Made by a program: the position numbers and the translations under genes | Shown: positions 13,701-49,145 of the stretch, piece after piece | Layout: every line of letters starts with the position of its first letter | Position numbering within the stretch: position 1 is the stretch's first letter | Notes under the pieces: model-generated | Database searches by the model: none | The model's input: the letters and a program-made list of their open reading frames with translations, nothing else | What the model was told of the DNA's origin: nothing | From: Xenopus tropicalis | Lineage: Eukaryota; Chordata; Amphibia; Anura; Pipidae | NCBI RefSeq assembly: GCF_000004195.4 | Contig: NC_030680.2 | Location: 138,445,545-138,509,544, forward strand | Direction: 5' to 3' | DNA length: 64,000 nt

Positions 13701-14776
13701 TACATATATAGACTGACCTGGAATTCTGCCAGAGAGCAAATGCAGAAAAATAGTAACAAAACTGGGCCTGGACCATTTCTTAGCAATCTGCCCTTAATGT
13801 GTCTCAGTATTAGCACAGGGGCCCACGTATTATCCTCAATCATCCTGAGGGAATATATATTCCCTAACTACATCGCCTTATTTATCTCCGCAGTACATTA
13901 TGTGCAGGTGCAATGAGCCATATTGGAGTAAGACTGGAAGTACCACTAGAGGTTGGCATGGGCACAGAGGTAAGGTAGCCCTTTGTTGTGATTGAGTAAC
14001 TGTTGTGGCTGCTTTAAGAACCCCTGGAAGGGGCAGTGTCCCCCAGATCTAAGTTACAAACCCATACAGCAGATTCATAGTTCTTCTCCCCACTATGTTC
14101 TGCAGCAGCTGAGGTATTTCAGTTCAATAATCTGTAATGGCGGAGGAAGCCATCTTGGCTTCTACCTGAAGGTGCAGCCACAAATACATCTTTGAATTCG
14201 ATACCATCGTACTTTGTTATCATGTTTTGCCAAAGGCATGATTTTCCACATTCATTCCAAAACTAAGTCTTCAAAAACCAAAAGTTCTTCTCACTTCTAT
14301 TCAACTGAAATGTCTAAAATGATAGACCCAACAAAGGCTAAGGTACCTAGCCATGAGAAGAATGGGTCCCTTCTAAAACTAATTAGCTAAGAAGTGGTGT
14401 GGAGATTATTGTAATAGTAAAATGTTTTTGTGTATATTACTATATACGTATCGTAAAATGTAATTAGGACTTTTTGTGTTATCTTTATTCCCTGTTATGT
14501 ATGTTGCCATCCAGTCAATCCCAATGTAAAGTCCATTTCTGGCTCTTCCCAATTCTATTCTTCTAATAAACATATTTAGACAGTATGAAACTTGGCCTCC
14601 CAGGGTCCACCAGAGAACCTGACATCTACCAGCTCTGTGGTAGAATAAAAGGGGTGCAATTTGTCACATGGTCCCACCAGGGCCTGGGCCTACAGGGAGA
14701 TTCCTCTGTATCATGGCAGGCCAATCAGACCCTGTATTTACAATCTAAACCATAAAGCATAAATGGATTTGTGTTT
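10761..14776. other. Intergenic stretch downstream of camk1
   Basis: No gene is supported. Homopolymer tracts occur at about 12027-12039 (G) and 13376-13390 (C). Overlapping open frames on opposite strands at 13583-13916 have no recognisable product. In mammals the gene converging on CAMK1 is OGG1; I saw no OGG1 helix-hairpin-helix signature here, but short exons could be missed by eye. Confidence 0.4.
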
Positions 14777-14782
14777 TTTATT
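14777..14782 (-). terminator. Possible camk1 poly(A) signal
   Basis: This is the first AATAAA on the minus strand downstream of the camk1 stop codon, read as TTTATT on the plus strand. It would give a 3' UTR of about 1.4 kb. ATTAAA variants lie closer, near 15171 and 15211, so the real 3' end is uncertain. Confidence 0.25.
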
Positions 14783-16187
14783 TTGACAGCAAGAAAGTAG
14801 ATAAGGGTCTTCTCAAAAACATAAGAAACTAGGAAAATCACACATTTTACAACATTATCCTAATGACTTAACACTACCTTAAGGTAAATAAAAAAATGAA
14901 TTAAAAATGAGAATTTAAGCAGAAATTCACCTTTCTGAGCCACATATTATAAACTGTATGGTTTCTAAGTAGGGGGAGCCTGCTGGGAGGCCTGGAGGCA
15001 TCACGTTATACCCCTGAGTGTTCCCTCTCAGCGCCAAGAAGTGCCCACTAGTATAGGCCTCCAGTGAGCCAATCGGCTTATTAATAGCTGCCTCGCACAC
15101 ACTGCAACGTCTACAATATGGTGCTTGGGTATTTGGCACCTAAACTGGGAATAATCACCTCTTTAATTAAGGATATCGCCTCATACCTGATTTTGCATTA
15201 TAAAGTCTTTAATATATCGGCACCTGGTATTCAGTTAGGATCAGCACATCAACTATTTCCAAGATGGACATTGTGGGGTCATTTAATACTTGTAGGCATC
15301 ACTCGATCACTATTCATATTATGATTGTAATGAGGAAATTCCTTTAGCAGTCACCACCAGTACCACACAACCAATTTTGTTTGAAGTGTGTAAATACCCA
15401 CAATGCCATACAGAGCTCTGGGAGAAAGAGCTGTCCGGAATGATATTTAGTCCCGTTTGCCTTTCTCTGGCTTCCACAATGCAATGCGAAACGCACTGTG
15501 TCTAAAACCATTTTTTTTTTTTAGGACTGGAAGAACAAGTACAAATTTCAACAATTCCTGCTGTCACTTACACAGTAAAAAGAAGTCCTTCACCCCAGCC
15601 TGCCTTAGCCCCCTATAAAAACAATAGCATAAATTGCTCAGTGTTTGAGGTTTCCCTAAAAAGCTTTTCTGTTAAAAAAACGTCTGTCTAGCCCAACAGG
15701 GAATCCTTTCCAAAATGTCAGGCGTTCACTCCCTATACCAGAATCCAGAACCATAACCGTTAGAGTTCATGGCAACCAGCCAATTAAAACAGCAGCAAGA
15801 GCCTTAAAACTCAAATCTTCACCTTAATACAGAAAAATATTAGACAACCCTCCCCCCACACGTCATACAATGAGCAGGCAACATGTTACATATGAACAAT
15901 AACAACAAGCCTTTGTCTGTCTCTAAACATCTCCTCCCACCAGGCCTGGTTTATCCAATTAGATGTACTGTTATTAAGAATAACAAAAGATAATAGAGGC
16001 CTGCTTCTCTCTCTGTTTCCTCTCTTTTCCCCTCGCCCTCCCCCCATGTTTTTACATTTTTAAAATAAGGTTGGCCTGTCCTTGCTTGAAGGTCTGCCGC
16101 TCACAGGCATCTAGTCCGGTTGGACATCCAGCACTGGGGCCTGCTCTTTCCAACGACACTGGGTTCCAGAAGCCACTTCAGCAGGCC

Positions 16188-38263
<22,076 letters not shown>

Positions 38264-39469
38264 TTAAATGGATATCATTAATGTGATAAAACCCACCTTA
38301 GGATAAGAGAGCTCAAAATGAAACCCTAAGCTTGGGAGATACACCACCTATTCAGGTTGAGCTTCGCTTCCAGGTTTCTCTGGGGCAGCTTTCCTTCTAT
38401 TTGTCCAGAAACTGTACAGGGTATGAACGTTCATTTGCAGAATTAACCATGGGACTCTGGGGTGCCATACTGTACATGCCAGGAGGGCCGGAATGGTGGG
38501 CTTACATTTAACAGGCACAGGGTTGCTGGCCTGTGGAAGCTGGAGTATGGAGTATGCAGAAGTATCCTGTGTGATTTTACCAAGACAGGCATATTATCCT
38601 CTGTGCCATCTTACATTACGACCTGGTGCATGTACCAAAGCAGCAGTATAATATTAATAACAGGAAGAAGCTGACCATGTGATACATACCAAGCAATGCA
38701 TACCAAGCAATGCAAACTGCAGCACTGCTATAAAAACCCCCATGACCCTTCTGCTTCCCCATTCTGCTCATGAGAACTTCCCTGTGTAAGTTAAAGAGAG
38801 TAAATGCATTTCCTTCCCTTTCTATATGGTCCAACAGTCTGAAGCCATACTGTAAGCAATGCCTTTGCCAACCCCACACTGTGCTGCTCAGTGTCTTTTG
38901 GAGGGATGAAATATTGATAAATTCTTTGTATGATGGGATTTTTTCCCTTTCTTTTTTTAGTAAATGTACTAATATCGTCTTTCCAACTTCCTCAAACCTT
39001 CAGCCAAAACATAATCATTGTGGGCAAATTAGCACACATTCCTGCTGAAATAAGTGAGAGTTCAGCTCTGAAAATATTCTCTAGCTCAGAGATGTAAACT
39101 GTGCACCCTAAGGGATGTGTAGTACCCATGGTGTTGTCACCGCTGAAGGGAGTACAGAGGTGGGCAATAAGGCCCCTCATTACTGCTAATTGAAAAGAAT
39201 GGGAGAAGAGGGGTCCCTCGGTGCCTCGGTTTCACTGCTTATTAGTGAGGAGCACACCGGGCCCTCTGTATGGGTATTGCTGCTAGTATTGTACGGTGCG
39301 CGGATGATGCTATAAAGAATATATATTATGCCATTTGTTTCTAGAAGGACACAATTTCATCTTGGCCGACTATTGTCTACATATGACTGGTGGCATTGTG
39401 GGTAGCACTGTTGCCTTTCATTTCTGGAGTTTGATTACAACCACTATAAAATAATGCAGTTGGTTGTAT

Positions 39470-39590
39470 CAGGTCAGGGCTGGGATATAAAATAGGTCTT
39501 GGCATTTCAAGTACACAGTGACTGTCAATGGCATCTTACAGCAGCCCCTCTGGCATTTGCCAGAATCCACAGATTACCAGTCCGGGCCTG
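39470..39590. mobile_element. Internally deleted hAT-like element, target duplication GGTTGTAT
   Basis: Only 121 bp, with ends CAGGTCAGGGCTGGG and CCAGTCCGGGCCTG. GGTTGTAT flanks both sides (39462-39469 and 39591-39598). The interior 'ggcatttcaagtacacag' is shared with a fragment at about 51617-51752 and a shorter one near 22950. Confidence 0.9.
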
Positions 39591-42475
39591 GGTTGTATGT
39601 AGATTTTCATGGATTTGCCCCAGATGGTCCAGTTTCCTCCCACAGCCCCCCCCCCCACCCCCAAAAAAAACTGGCAGCAGTTTTTATAGACTTTGGTTTG
39701 TAACCCCTTTGTGTTCGTAGATTTGACCAAGGACCCCCTCTTAACAAGGTTGTAAAAATACAATATAAATTCAATCGTAGTTCTCAGAAACAAGTGTTCT
39801 CCCCATATCTCCCCCTATTTAACCTTCAGTATTACCTCACGAGAGGGGGGTATGCGAAGAAGAATTCCTTCCATCCACCCACCTGGCCTATGGGCTGCGT
39901 CCATATCTTATTCTCTTATTCTTAAAGTGGCAATAATTTATATAGCAAATAATATCACACATTCTCTTATCCAATGCTTCAGCCCCTTCCCTAAGACCCC
40001 TGTGGGGAACTGCCCCAATGTACCACTTCAAGTGCCCCCGTTGGGGAAGCCCTACACTAAAGTGTGAGAACATTTGTCATAGTATGTCTAGTACAGAAAT
40101 TAGATTGTATGCTCCACTGATTAACCATTACCCCTGCAAGAGCAATCAAACACAGGGCATTTTCCACACTTCAACTGAAATTGCCCCATATGTCATAACC
40201 CAAAAGTGCTGTGTAATACAAACCAACCTATGTACATGTAATAAGATTATAAGCTCTAATATGCCGGGCCCTTCGTACCCCACTGTATTATCAGCAGTCG
40301 TATATTATTTGCATGTTTGATGTACACACCTTCTGTTGTACAGCACTGCAGAGATTTGTAAATACATGATAATAACAATAACAATAACAGCAACTATAGT
40401 TATTTTAGGATAATACAGGACCAAATGCAAGGAAACTTAGAAACAGTTAACCATAGAAGTATGCACAGTAACAGCACGTCAGAATGGAACATTCCGCCCT
40501 CTCTCTCTTAGAGAAATCTGTATCAGTTGCCCAAGATGCTCTCCAAGGGAGTATCTTCCCTGTCAAATGGCCAGCAGGCCCATCTGTTTGCTATCATACC
40601 AAGTACGTATAGCCTCGCAGGACGCAAATGCTCCAGCTCTCTCCGGTGACTCCCTGTCACTCCAGCTCAGCGCTTGCCTCCAGACAAAGGCTTCGGAATA
40701 CTGGGACAAGCGGGATGTAGCCCATCATTCTCTTCTTGTTTCTAAAGTTAGTAACTGTCTATTCAGTCCCATATTAGACTGTTCTACCCATCGTTCCATG
40801 TTGCCAACTGTACCTTCTCCTGTCCTTGCTCTGTTGTCTATTTCTCCTGCTGACCCCTACCTTGCTATCCTTGTCTATCCCCCACTGCCCTTGCTGATAG
40901 ATTGTACACCTTATATTAAACCATTAACAGTAATCCTTTTATATTACCTGATTGGCTGAACCTCTGATGACCACTAGCATTCTCTGCATTTCCTTTTTTT
41001 ATTTGTGCATAGGTGTATTATGCCAAAGACACAAACTACCAATAGTGACAACACATTGCATAGATCTGACCGTATATATTCTTGACATATGGCTACAGCC
41101 AATTACCCACCATTCCATCTCAATGGTTTGCAAACATTTTCAGTTTAAGCCCTCCTTGGCAAGGTTCTCTTTAAGGGTCCAACCTTTGCTCAAGCTCATG
41201 AAATGATATACCTTGCAGGAAAATATTGGTGTTTCAGCCATAGTTCAAAGAATATCTAGCAAATATATATGTACCCCAAATCCCTAGCTAACCTATAGGT
41301 TGGTATCTAGGAGAGCAAATGGCCTTTCTCCCCAATTAAACCTGAAACAGAGAAGGCAATTACATGGCCTTGCTAGCCACCAATGGTATAATGGAATCAC
41401 TAAAGGCAAATCACACCTCACAAAGCATCACTCTATTACATGCAAAATGGAATAAGCCAGTACACATACGCCAACCTAGATATGAGGGGAACCTCATCTA
41501 AACTATTTTTGGCTATCATTAGGTCATATTCTCTTGAGTCTAGAGCTGGTGGAAACCCCCTGGGGGAGACAGGAGTGGGGGGTACGACACAAAGTTATAG
41601 CTACAAATGGAAACAGGAAGGCACCACCTACATAAAGACTGTTAGTATATAAATAACATTCTGCTTCTTGGAATTCTCCATTCCCAGCCGACCGGAGACA
41701 AAAATATACAGCGTTCTCCAGAGTTGCACCTCAGTACATACAGAGCTAAACTGATCACCAGGATACTGGCATCCCCAGGAGAAGAGTCCAGCTGTTATAC
41801 AGTTAGATTTCTGTCCAACTCAGAGAGAGGTGTGGCCCCTGGGGCTCCTGTCAGCCATTAACACCTCTAAGCACTGAGGTGAAGAGCAAGTCATGTCAGA
41901 GCTGTGTACGGAAGATTAAAATTCCATGTTGCATGTGGCATCAGTTACTGCTGAGAAAACGGGATTTGGATCAATAAGATCACTGCAATTAGCTGGCAAT
42001 TACATATTAACTAGCGACACCTCCAGGACACCCTAGGGGAGACGTGGCTACCAGACTGAAGCATTAAACTGCCACTTTAATTAAATGATATGGGCATGTA
42101 GTTCCTGCGTAATAGGTCTGTCTCAATCAGCAGGTCCTGGGATGTCTATATGTTCTTATGGCCAATAACAGAATATCATCACCAACCAGAGAGAAGCCAT
42201 TACTAAACATGTCCTTATGAGGCACAGGAACTCAAACACAACAACATGACAGCTACATAACTGTACCCATACAATAAACCAATGCCCAATACGGCACCCA
42301 TTAATTCCTAGGGGTCCCTCTCCAGGAAAAGCTGGTCAGGCTTCATGCTTTAGGAATAAGGAACATCCAGTACCATTCATTACCACGATCACCCTCCTCA
42401 TTTCCTGAATATATTACAAAATAATGTGAGCTACCATACTTCTTAATTTACCCATTCCTTCAGTCTGCTATAGAA

Positions 42476-43420
42476 TACAGGCACGGGATCTGTTATCCAG
42501 AATACTCTGGACCTGGGGGATCACCATACCATAAGTCTACTTAAAAAAAAATGTAAACATTAATTAAAAACAAAAGGCTTATTTTGCCACCAATAAAGAT
42601 GAATCATATTTTGGAATCTGGGATCAAGTACAAGGTACTGTTTTATTATTACAGATAAAAAGGTATCATTTAAACATGAAATAAACCCAATAGGGCTGTT
42701 CTGCCCCAATAAGGGGTAATTATATCTTAGTTGGGATCAAGTACAGGTACTGTTTTATTATTACAGAGAAAAGGGAATCATTTAAACATGAAATAAACCC
42801 AATAGGGCTGTTCTGCCCCCAATAAGGGGTAATTATATCTTAGTTGGGATCAAGTACAGATACTGTTTTATTATTACAGAGAAAAGGGAATCATTTAACC
42901 ATTAAATAAACCCAATAGGGCTGTTCTGCCCCCAATAAGGGGTAATTATATCTTAGTTGGGATCAAGTACAGGTACTGTTTTATTATTACAGAGAAAAAG
43001 GTATCATTTAAACATGAAATAAACCCAATAGGGCTGTTCTGCCCCCAATAAGGGGTAATTATATCTTAGTTGGGATCAAGTACAGATACTGTTTTATTAT
43101 TACAGAGAAAAGGGAATCATTTAACCATTAAATAAACCCAATAGGGCTGTTCTGCCCCCAATAAGGGCTAATTATATCTTAGTTGGGATCAAGTACAGGT
43201 ACTGTTTTATTATTACAGAGAAAAGGGAATCATTTAACCATTAAATAAACCCAATAGGGCTGTTCTGCCCCCAATAAGGGGTAATTATATCTTAGTTGGG
43301 ATCAAGTACAAGGCACTGTTTTATTATTACAGATTAAAAAGAATAATTTAAAACATTTATTTGATTAAAACAGAGTCTACGGGACTTCCAGTAATTTGAA
43401 ACTTTCTGGATAACAGGGAA
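42476..43420. mobile_element. MITE, TACAGGTA family, copy E, expanded internally
   Basis: It starts TACAGGCACGGGATCTG and its right end is decayed (about 43420). The core is the same as in copies A-D. As in copy B, most of its length is a 113-bp tandem array (42617-43340). Confidence 0.75.
42617..43340. repeat. 113-bp tandem array inside MITE copy E
   Basis: Seven units beginning at 42617, 42730, 42843, 42956, 43069, 43182 and 43297, the same unit and phase as the array at 8688-9400. Neighbouring units differ at a few positions (for example GTACAGGTACTG versus GTACAGATACTG). Confidence 0.93.
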
Positions 43421-45840
43421 GCTAGGTCTTTTTATATCCCCTTAGGGTTGGGCTACCTGCAGCTCTAGTTAAACTCCAACCATTCATCCAGATGCCACTG
43501 ACTACAACTCCCAGCACCACTGTGGGGCATTGAAGGGTTAAAGCTCTCATCTGTCTATCGCTCCTTGTTGTCCCCTTTTTCCCGTAGGCTGCCATTTACT
43601 CCTCCTCATTCAGCCTCTCCCCTCCGAGTGGTGCTGGAAGTCTGACAAAGCCATCTGCCTCCATGGCAACGGAATATAATTCTCATTTATTTTTAGGAAA
43701 CATCAGAGTGATTCCAATGCATATGAAGGCACGGCGTAGCCAAGATGCCCGAGAAGGCCCTGGTTACACATGCGTCATACGGTTTAACACAGGCTGCACT
43801 AATGAGCAGCGTAACCCTCTCAGTGCCGGAACCCTGCAGGGTACATTCCACAAGGGATGTCACATGGGGATATTAACTATGGAAAAAACAAAATCAAGCC
43901 AAAAATATACAAAAACGAAGTTTCCAATGCCTGCCTAGTTGCCATCCTGCTGCTGGCCCCTGGCCCTTCCCTGCTGGCCCTTCCCTTTTCATCTGCGCCT
44001 CCAGGTTCTGTATAATTAATGCACATGCCTATATCTGTACATTCTAGAAAGGTCCAGCTAAAGAATCTCCAGCAGAGTCCATCTTGAAGCCTGCTGTTCA
44101 GTTCATTACCAAAATGGCTAAAGCTAGCGGCACATGTAGGTTGTTGTGGCGTTTCGATCAGCAATGTTTTTATTCCATTCAAAATCCAGCGGCAAAACAT
44201 TTTAGCCCTCCTGGCAGTAGCGGAGTGAAAATACTGGCGGGAGAGAGGACACAACGCCAGTGGTGATACTGGGAGTAGTGTAGTTTATTATTTGTTTTAA
44301 TAATAATAATCCCCCAGGCCCAGTGTTACCTAAAGATCCCATTTCTAAATTACTGACCTGGGCATTTAAGGGTCTGCACTATTCCTATCATCAGTGTGCT
44401 CCCCTTAGGGCCACTGGCCCCTCAACCCACTCTACCCCCTTTCTGCACTTTCTATTTTCCCTTCATCACTCTTACCCCAAATAGAGCTGCTCTGGCGGCT
44501 GTAGGCCAAGTCCTCCTACTATTTTGCAACCCTAGCCCAGTCGTTTGTGGCCTTGCCACAGATCTGGGCCTGCCTATCATCGAGATGAACAAGTCACTAT
44601 CACTTTAAAATACAACAATAGTAAAAAACCAGTGTGGGGTGTCATTGTTAAGCACCTCACAGTGGCTCTAAGCTGGTACCCCAGACTGGCACTACTTTTT
44701 TGAAGCCAAAAATCCCTGCTATAAAGTTTCCCAGCTGTGTTGGCTCCTGTTGATCAGAGCAGAGGCGGCCTCGGCTAGATAGCGGCGCAATGCAGACCTC
44801 TCCGCTGCTGATGTGGTTAAGCCATAGATGAATGAGTAGGTGGATTGGGAAGGGGGGGGGGGAAGTAAAGGAAACTAATTATTACATTGTGCAGTGGAAT
44901 TTTTTTTTCCTCCCCACACCTTGTGCAATGATAAGTCGCACAGATAGAATTGCTAAGCAACCGGCCTGTTATGCCGACACAGAGACCTCATTGGGTGGAA
45001 GAGTGACCTGCAGAGGAGCCGGGGGAACAAACATACAGAAATTCTGGAGTTTAAAATAAAAGAGAGATAAAATAGAGGGATAAAGACAATTGGCTGGAGA
45101 ATATGGTGCTTCAAAGTAAACCCAAAATCTGAACTGTGCACAATGAAATGTCATTCTAATCAGCATTCCAATATACATTCACAATGGTTGTGTCCCTACA
45201 GAAGAACCCAGCAGCTGGCTCTGCTTGCACCCCCTAATAAAAGATAGCTCTACCCCCCCAGATCACTCTTCTGGCACAACCACAGCCCAGCAGCACCCTT
45301 AGTTGTTACACGGGGGTTGACAGCTGGGTTCCATGATAATTTAGCACATGTGCAGCACAGTAACAGACATATAAAGGGAGAGAGAATCTGTAGGGGTGTG
45401 GGTTCTGCTTCATTCTTATAGCTTGCACAGGCATGAATGTGTTTATGGAGAAACTTGGCAGAGGTATCATGGCACTCCCGCAAGGCCGCGGGGATATTGG
45501 TGCAAACATACAGCTTTAAGGGAAAATACACCCAATATTTAAATAATGTATCTTCTATTACATACAGGCCATACACTATGCCAGGAAAAGACAAAGTCAG
45601 ATCGCTGACCAGGACACTGGTCGTTCCTGATTGGAAACCTCTCACCTTCAGTTCTGCCACTGAATTTAGAGGTAAGTGCCAGGTGGCGGGCTGTGGGGAA
45701 TTTTATTTCTTTTATTTCTTTATTTTGCCGCCCAAGGCATGGGCCCTTGGGTGTCTATATACGACCTTATAGTTGTTAAGGACTGGAAACTGTGATTACT
45801 TAGATATCGAGAATGTTTCATGACAGATTTTGGTATTATA

Positions 45841-47730
45841 TTAAAGGAAACTATACCCCCAAACAATGTAGGTCTCTTTAAAAATAAATTGTATGAACCA
45901 GCTCATATGTAAAGCCCTGCTTCATCTAACTAAACCATTTTCATCAAAATATCGTTTTTTAGTTGTATGTGCTATTGGGTAATCCTAAATAGAAAACTGC
46001 CATTTTAAGGATCACCCCCTGGGATCATAGGATTCACAGTGCACACAAACAAGCCAAGGCACACATACATGCTAGGCCCCATCAGCCAATGAATGGGCAG
46101 AGTTCTGCCTTTTGCTCCCACACTACTTCCTGTTACAGTTAGAGCTGCATCACTTCCTGTCAGCTGATCTCTGAGGGAGCACACAGCCCATCACTAAATG
46201 GCGGCTCAAGGGCCAGCATGGTTTTATGCGTAACAGATCTTGCCAGACTAATTTAGTCGCCTTTTATGAGGAGGTGAGTAGGAACCTTGATGCTGGAATG
46301 GCAGTTGATGTCATCTACTTGGACTTTGCTAAAGCGTTTGATACAGTACCTCACAGAAGGTTAATGATCAAATTAAGGAATTTTGGCCTAGAACATAATA
46401 TTTGTAATTGGATAGAGAACTGGCTGAAGGATAGAGTACAAAGAGTGGTTGTAAATGGAACATTTTCTAATTGGACCAGTGTGGTTAGTGGAGTACCGCA
46501 GGGGTCAGTCCTTGGGCCTTTGCTTTTTAACTTGTTTATTAATGACCTGGAGGTGGGCATAGACAGTACTGTTTCTATTTTTGCTGATGACACTAAATTG
46601 TGCAAAACTATAAGTTCCATGCAGGATGTGCCGCTTTGCAGAGCGATTTGACAAAATTAGATAACTGGGCAGCAAACTGGAAAATGAGGTTCAATGTTGA
46701 TAAGTGCAAAGTTATGCACTTTGGTAGAAATAATATAAACGCAAACTATCTACTGAATGGTAGTGTGTTGGGGGATCCTTAATGGAGAAGGATCTAGGGG
46801 TTTTTGTTGATAACAAGTTGTCTAATTCCAGGCAGTGTCATTCTGTGGCTACTAAAGCAAATAAAGTGCTGTCTTGTATAAAAAAGGGCATTGACTCAAG
46901 GGATGAGAACATAATTTTGCCCCTTTATAGGTCCCTGGTAAGGCCTCACCTTGAGTATGGGGGGCAGTTTTGGGCTCCAGTCCTTAAGAAGGATATTAAT
47001 GAGCTGGAGAGAGTGCAGAGACTGCAACTAAACTGGTTAAGGGGATGGAAGGGTTAAACTATGAGGTGAGACTGTCAGGGTTGAGGTTGTTTTCTTTGGA
47101 AAAGAGGCGCTTGCGAGGGGACATGATTACTCTGTACAAGTACATTAGAGGGGATTATAGGCAGTTGGGGGATGTTCTTTTTTCCCATAAAAACAATCAA
47201 CGCACCAGAGGTCACCCCTTTAGATTAGAGGAACGGAGCTTCCATTTAAAGCAGCGTAGGGGGTTCCTCACGGTGAGGGCAGTGAGGTTGGGAATGCCCT
47301 TCCTAGTGATGTGGTAATGGCAGATTCTGTTAATGCCTTTAAGAGGGGCCTGGATGAGTTCTTGATCAATCAGAATATCCAAGGCTATTGTGATAATAAT
47401 ATCTACAGTTAGTACTAGTGGTTGTATTTATAGTTTATGTATGTGAGTGTATAGATTGGTAGGTGTGGGTTAGGTGTGCTGGGTTTACTTGGATGGGTTG
47501 AACTTGATGGACACTGGTCTTTTTTCAACCCTATGTAACTATGTAACTAACTACTATGTAAGGGAAAGGATGTAAAAGGGCAATATTTACTGATATATAT
47601 ATATTCCAGTTTGGCAAGATTCTTTAATAGGTCACTTAATAATGACCTAATATAATAATGACCATAATATAAACTATCTGTTGGTTATGTATTCATATTT
47701 TTTTCATAGTTATTAATAGTTTCTCTTTAA
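45841..47730. mobile_element. TTAA-flanked element split by a LINE
   Basis: The left half (45841-46212) starts TTAAAGGAAACTATACCCCC. The right half (47560-47730) ends AGTTTCTCTTTAA, so the termini are inverted and TTAA-bounded. Joined, the halves match a common Xenopus repeat I recall. The gap between them is the LINE at 46213-47559. Confidence 0.75.
46213..47559 (+). pseudogene. CR1/L2-like LINE reverse-transcriptase fragment
   Basis: A 5'-truncated non-LTR retrotransposon. The translated pieces show IYLDFAKAFDTVPH (RT motif A), SGVPQGSVLGPLLFNLFIND (motif B), IFADDTKL (FADD catalytic motif), then WKMRFNVDKCKVMHFG and LEYGGQFWAPVLKKDINELE typical of the CR1/L2 C-terminal part. Frameshifts or stops split it near 46640, 46780 and 47050, so it is inactive. 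The 3' tail is the short repeat CTATGTAACTATGTAAC (47531-47547), and AAGGG flanks both ends (46208-46212 and 47560-47564), consistent with target-primed insertion. No endonuclease domain is present. Confidence 0.92.
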
Positions 47731-48748
47731 TATGAAGCTTGTTTTTCCCCCAATTATGTATAAAAAAAGTAAAACATAAAGGGATAATGCAATAAATGGT
47801 CTTAAGTTTGCTATTTATCTAGTACCCATAGCAAGGTAGCAGTTGCTGACCGGCTGTTTGAAAACAAACATCTGATTTGTTGCTATGAGTTACTAGAGGT
47901 GGGAAAACTTAAAATGTTTTATTACATTACCCCAAAAAGTATGGAGTATTGGGCTTGGTGTAAGTTGAGTCACATAGGATTCAATGCATTACCCATGTAG
48001 AAGGCTATGCATTATTATTAATTACCACTAGAAGGTGCTGTTTTTTTTTCTTTTTAAAAGGTGCATTTTTATTTATTTTTATTTTTTTTAAACATACAAC
48101 ACAAAACCAATAGAATAGTATCTAAGGATTTCAGTTCCAGTACAAGTTATACAACTGCAAATGACAGTATTGCTGATTACACAGTGCCGATAGCTGCCTG
48201 TACATTTGTGAGTTTATCATGCACATGGCCCTAAAGCAAGGCAGGGTGACTGGGTTTGTGTTGCCAGAAAGGGAACAGAAAATGGTGCCACAAGGTTTAG
48301 GAAAAGCCACTTCCTCATGAAAGTAATAGTGCAAAGTATTTTTATGAGAAATAAATCAAACTTCCCCACAACAATAAACTGTATGTATCGCTGTAGTTCG
48401 GTATCATTTGGATATACAGTAGTCAGTCTGTAAATGTTGGTTCTAAAATGTGGCTTAAATTTTTTATATATATCTATACAGCAGCCACTGTTTCCCTATA
48501 GAGACTCCTGATAAGCCCATCTGCCCCACTGCCTATAATTCAGGGCACTTAGCAGAAGGGCTATATAACTATATATACATATAAAGTGCTGCTCTGCCGT
48601 GAATCCTTGCCCTGTACCGATTTGTTGTTCCCTCACACCTAGGTCCTGTCATGGGAGCGCCCGATAAGAAGCCGTCACATGATAGCACACGTGTGCAGAG
48701 ACGGGAGAAACAGAGGAAAACTTGGGATATTCTGGAAGTCTGATTCAG
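47731..48748. other. Probable intron 1 stretch, nothing coding
   Basis: AT-rich sequence with poly-T tracts near 48042-48090. The block 'tagtacccatagcaa' to 'gttgctatgagttactag' (about 47820-47895) looks like an old interspersed repeat. No gene is seen. Confidence 0.4.
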
Positions 48749-49077
48749 TACAGGGATGGGATCCGTTATACGAAAACCCGATATCCAGAAAGCTCTGAAT
48801 TACGGAAAGTCTGTCTCCCATAGACTCCATTTTAATTAAATAATTCAGATTTTTAAAATTAATTTCCTTTTTCTCTGTAATAATAAAACAGTACCTATAC
48901 TGTACTAACTAAGATATAATTAATCCTTACTGGATGATAAACAATCCTATTGGGTTTAATTAATGTTTTATTGATTTTTTAGTAGACTTAAGGTATGAAG
49001 ATCCAAATTACGAAAAGACCCCTTATCCGGAATACCCTTGGTCCCAAGCATTCTGGATAACAGGTCCTATACCTGTA
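48749..49077. mobile_element. MITE, TACAGGTA family, copy D (reverse orientation)
   Basis: 329 bp, starting TACAGGGATGGGATCCG and ending TCCTATACCTGTA. The interior is the family core in the same orientation as copy C. Confidence 0.85.
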
Positions 49078-49101
49078 TTCCCACTCGGAACTGCAAGGCA
49101 C

Positions 49102-49145
49102 CATGCCTTCAGGTTTAAATGGTCTAATTTAAACCTGAAGGCATG
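49102..49145. repeat. Perfect 19-bp hairpin
   Basis: The arm CATGCCTTCAGGTTTAAAT (49102-49120) is followed by a 6-base loop and its exact complement (49127-49145), 25 bp after a MITE end. It is too short for a typical pre-miRNA; it may be a MITE tip or a regulatory hairpin. Confidence 0.9.
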
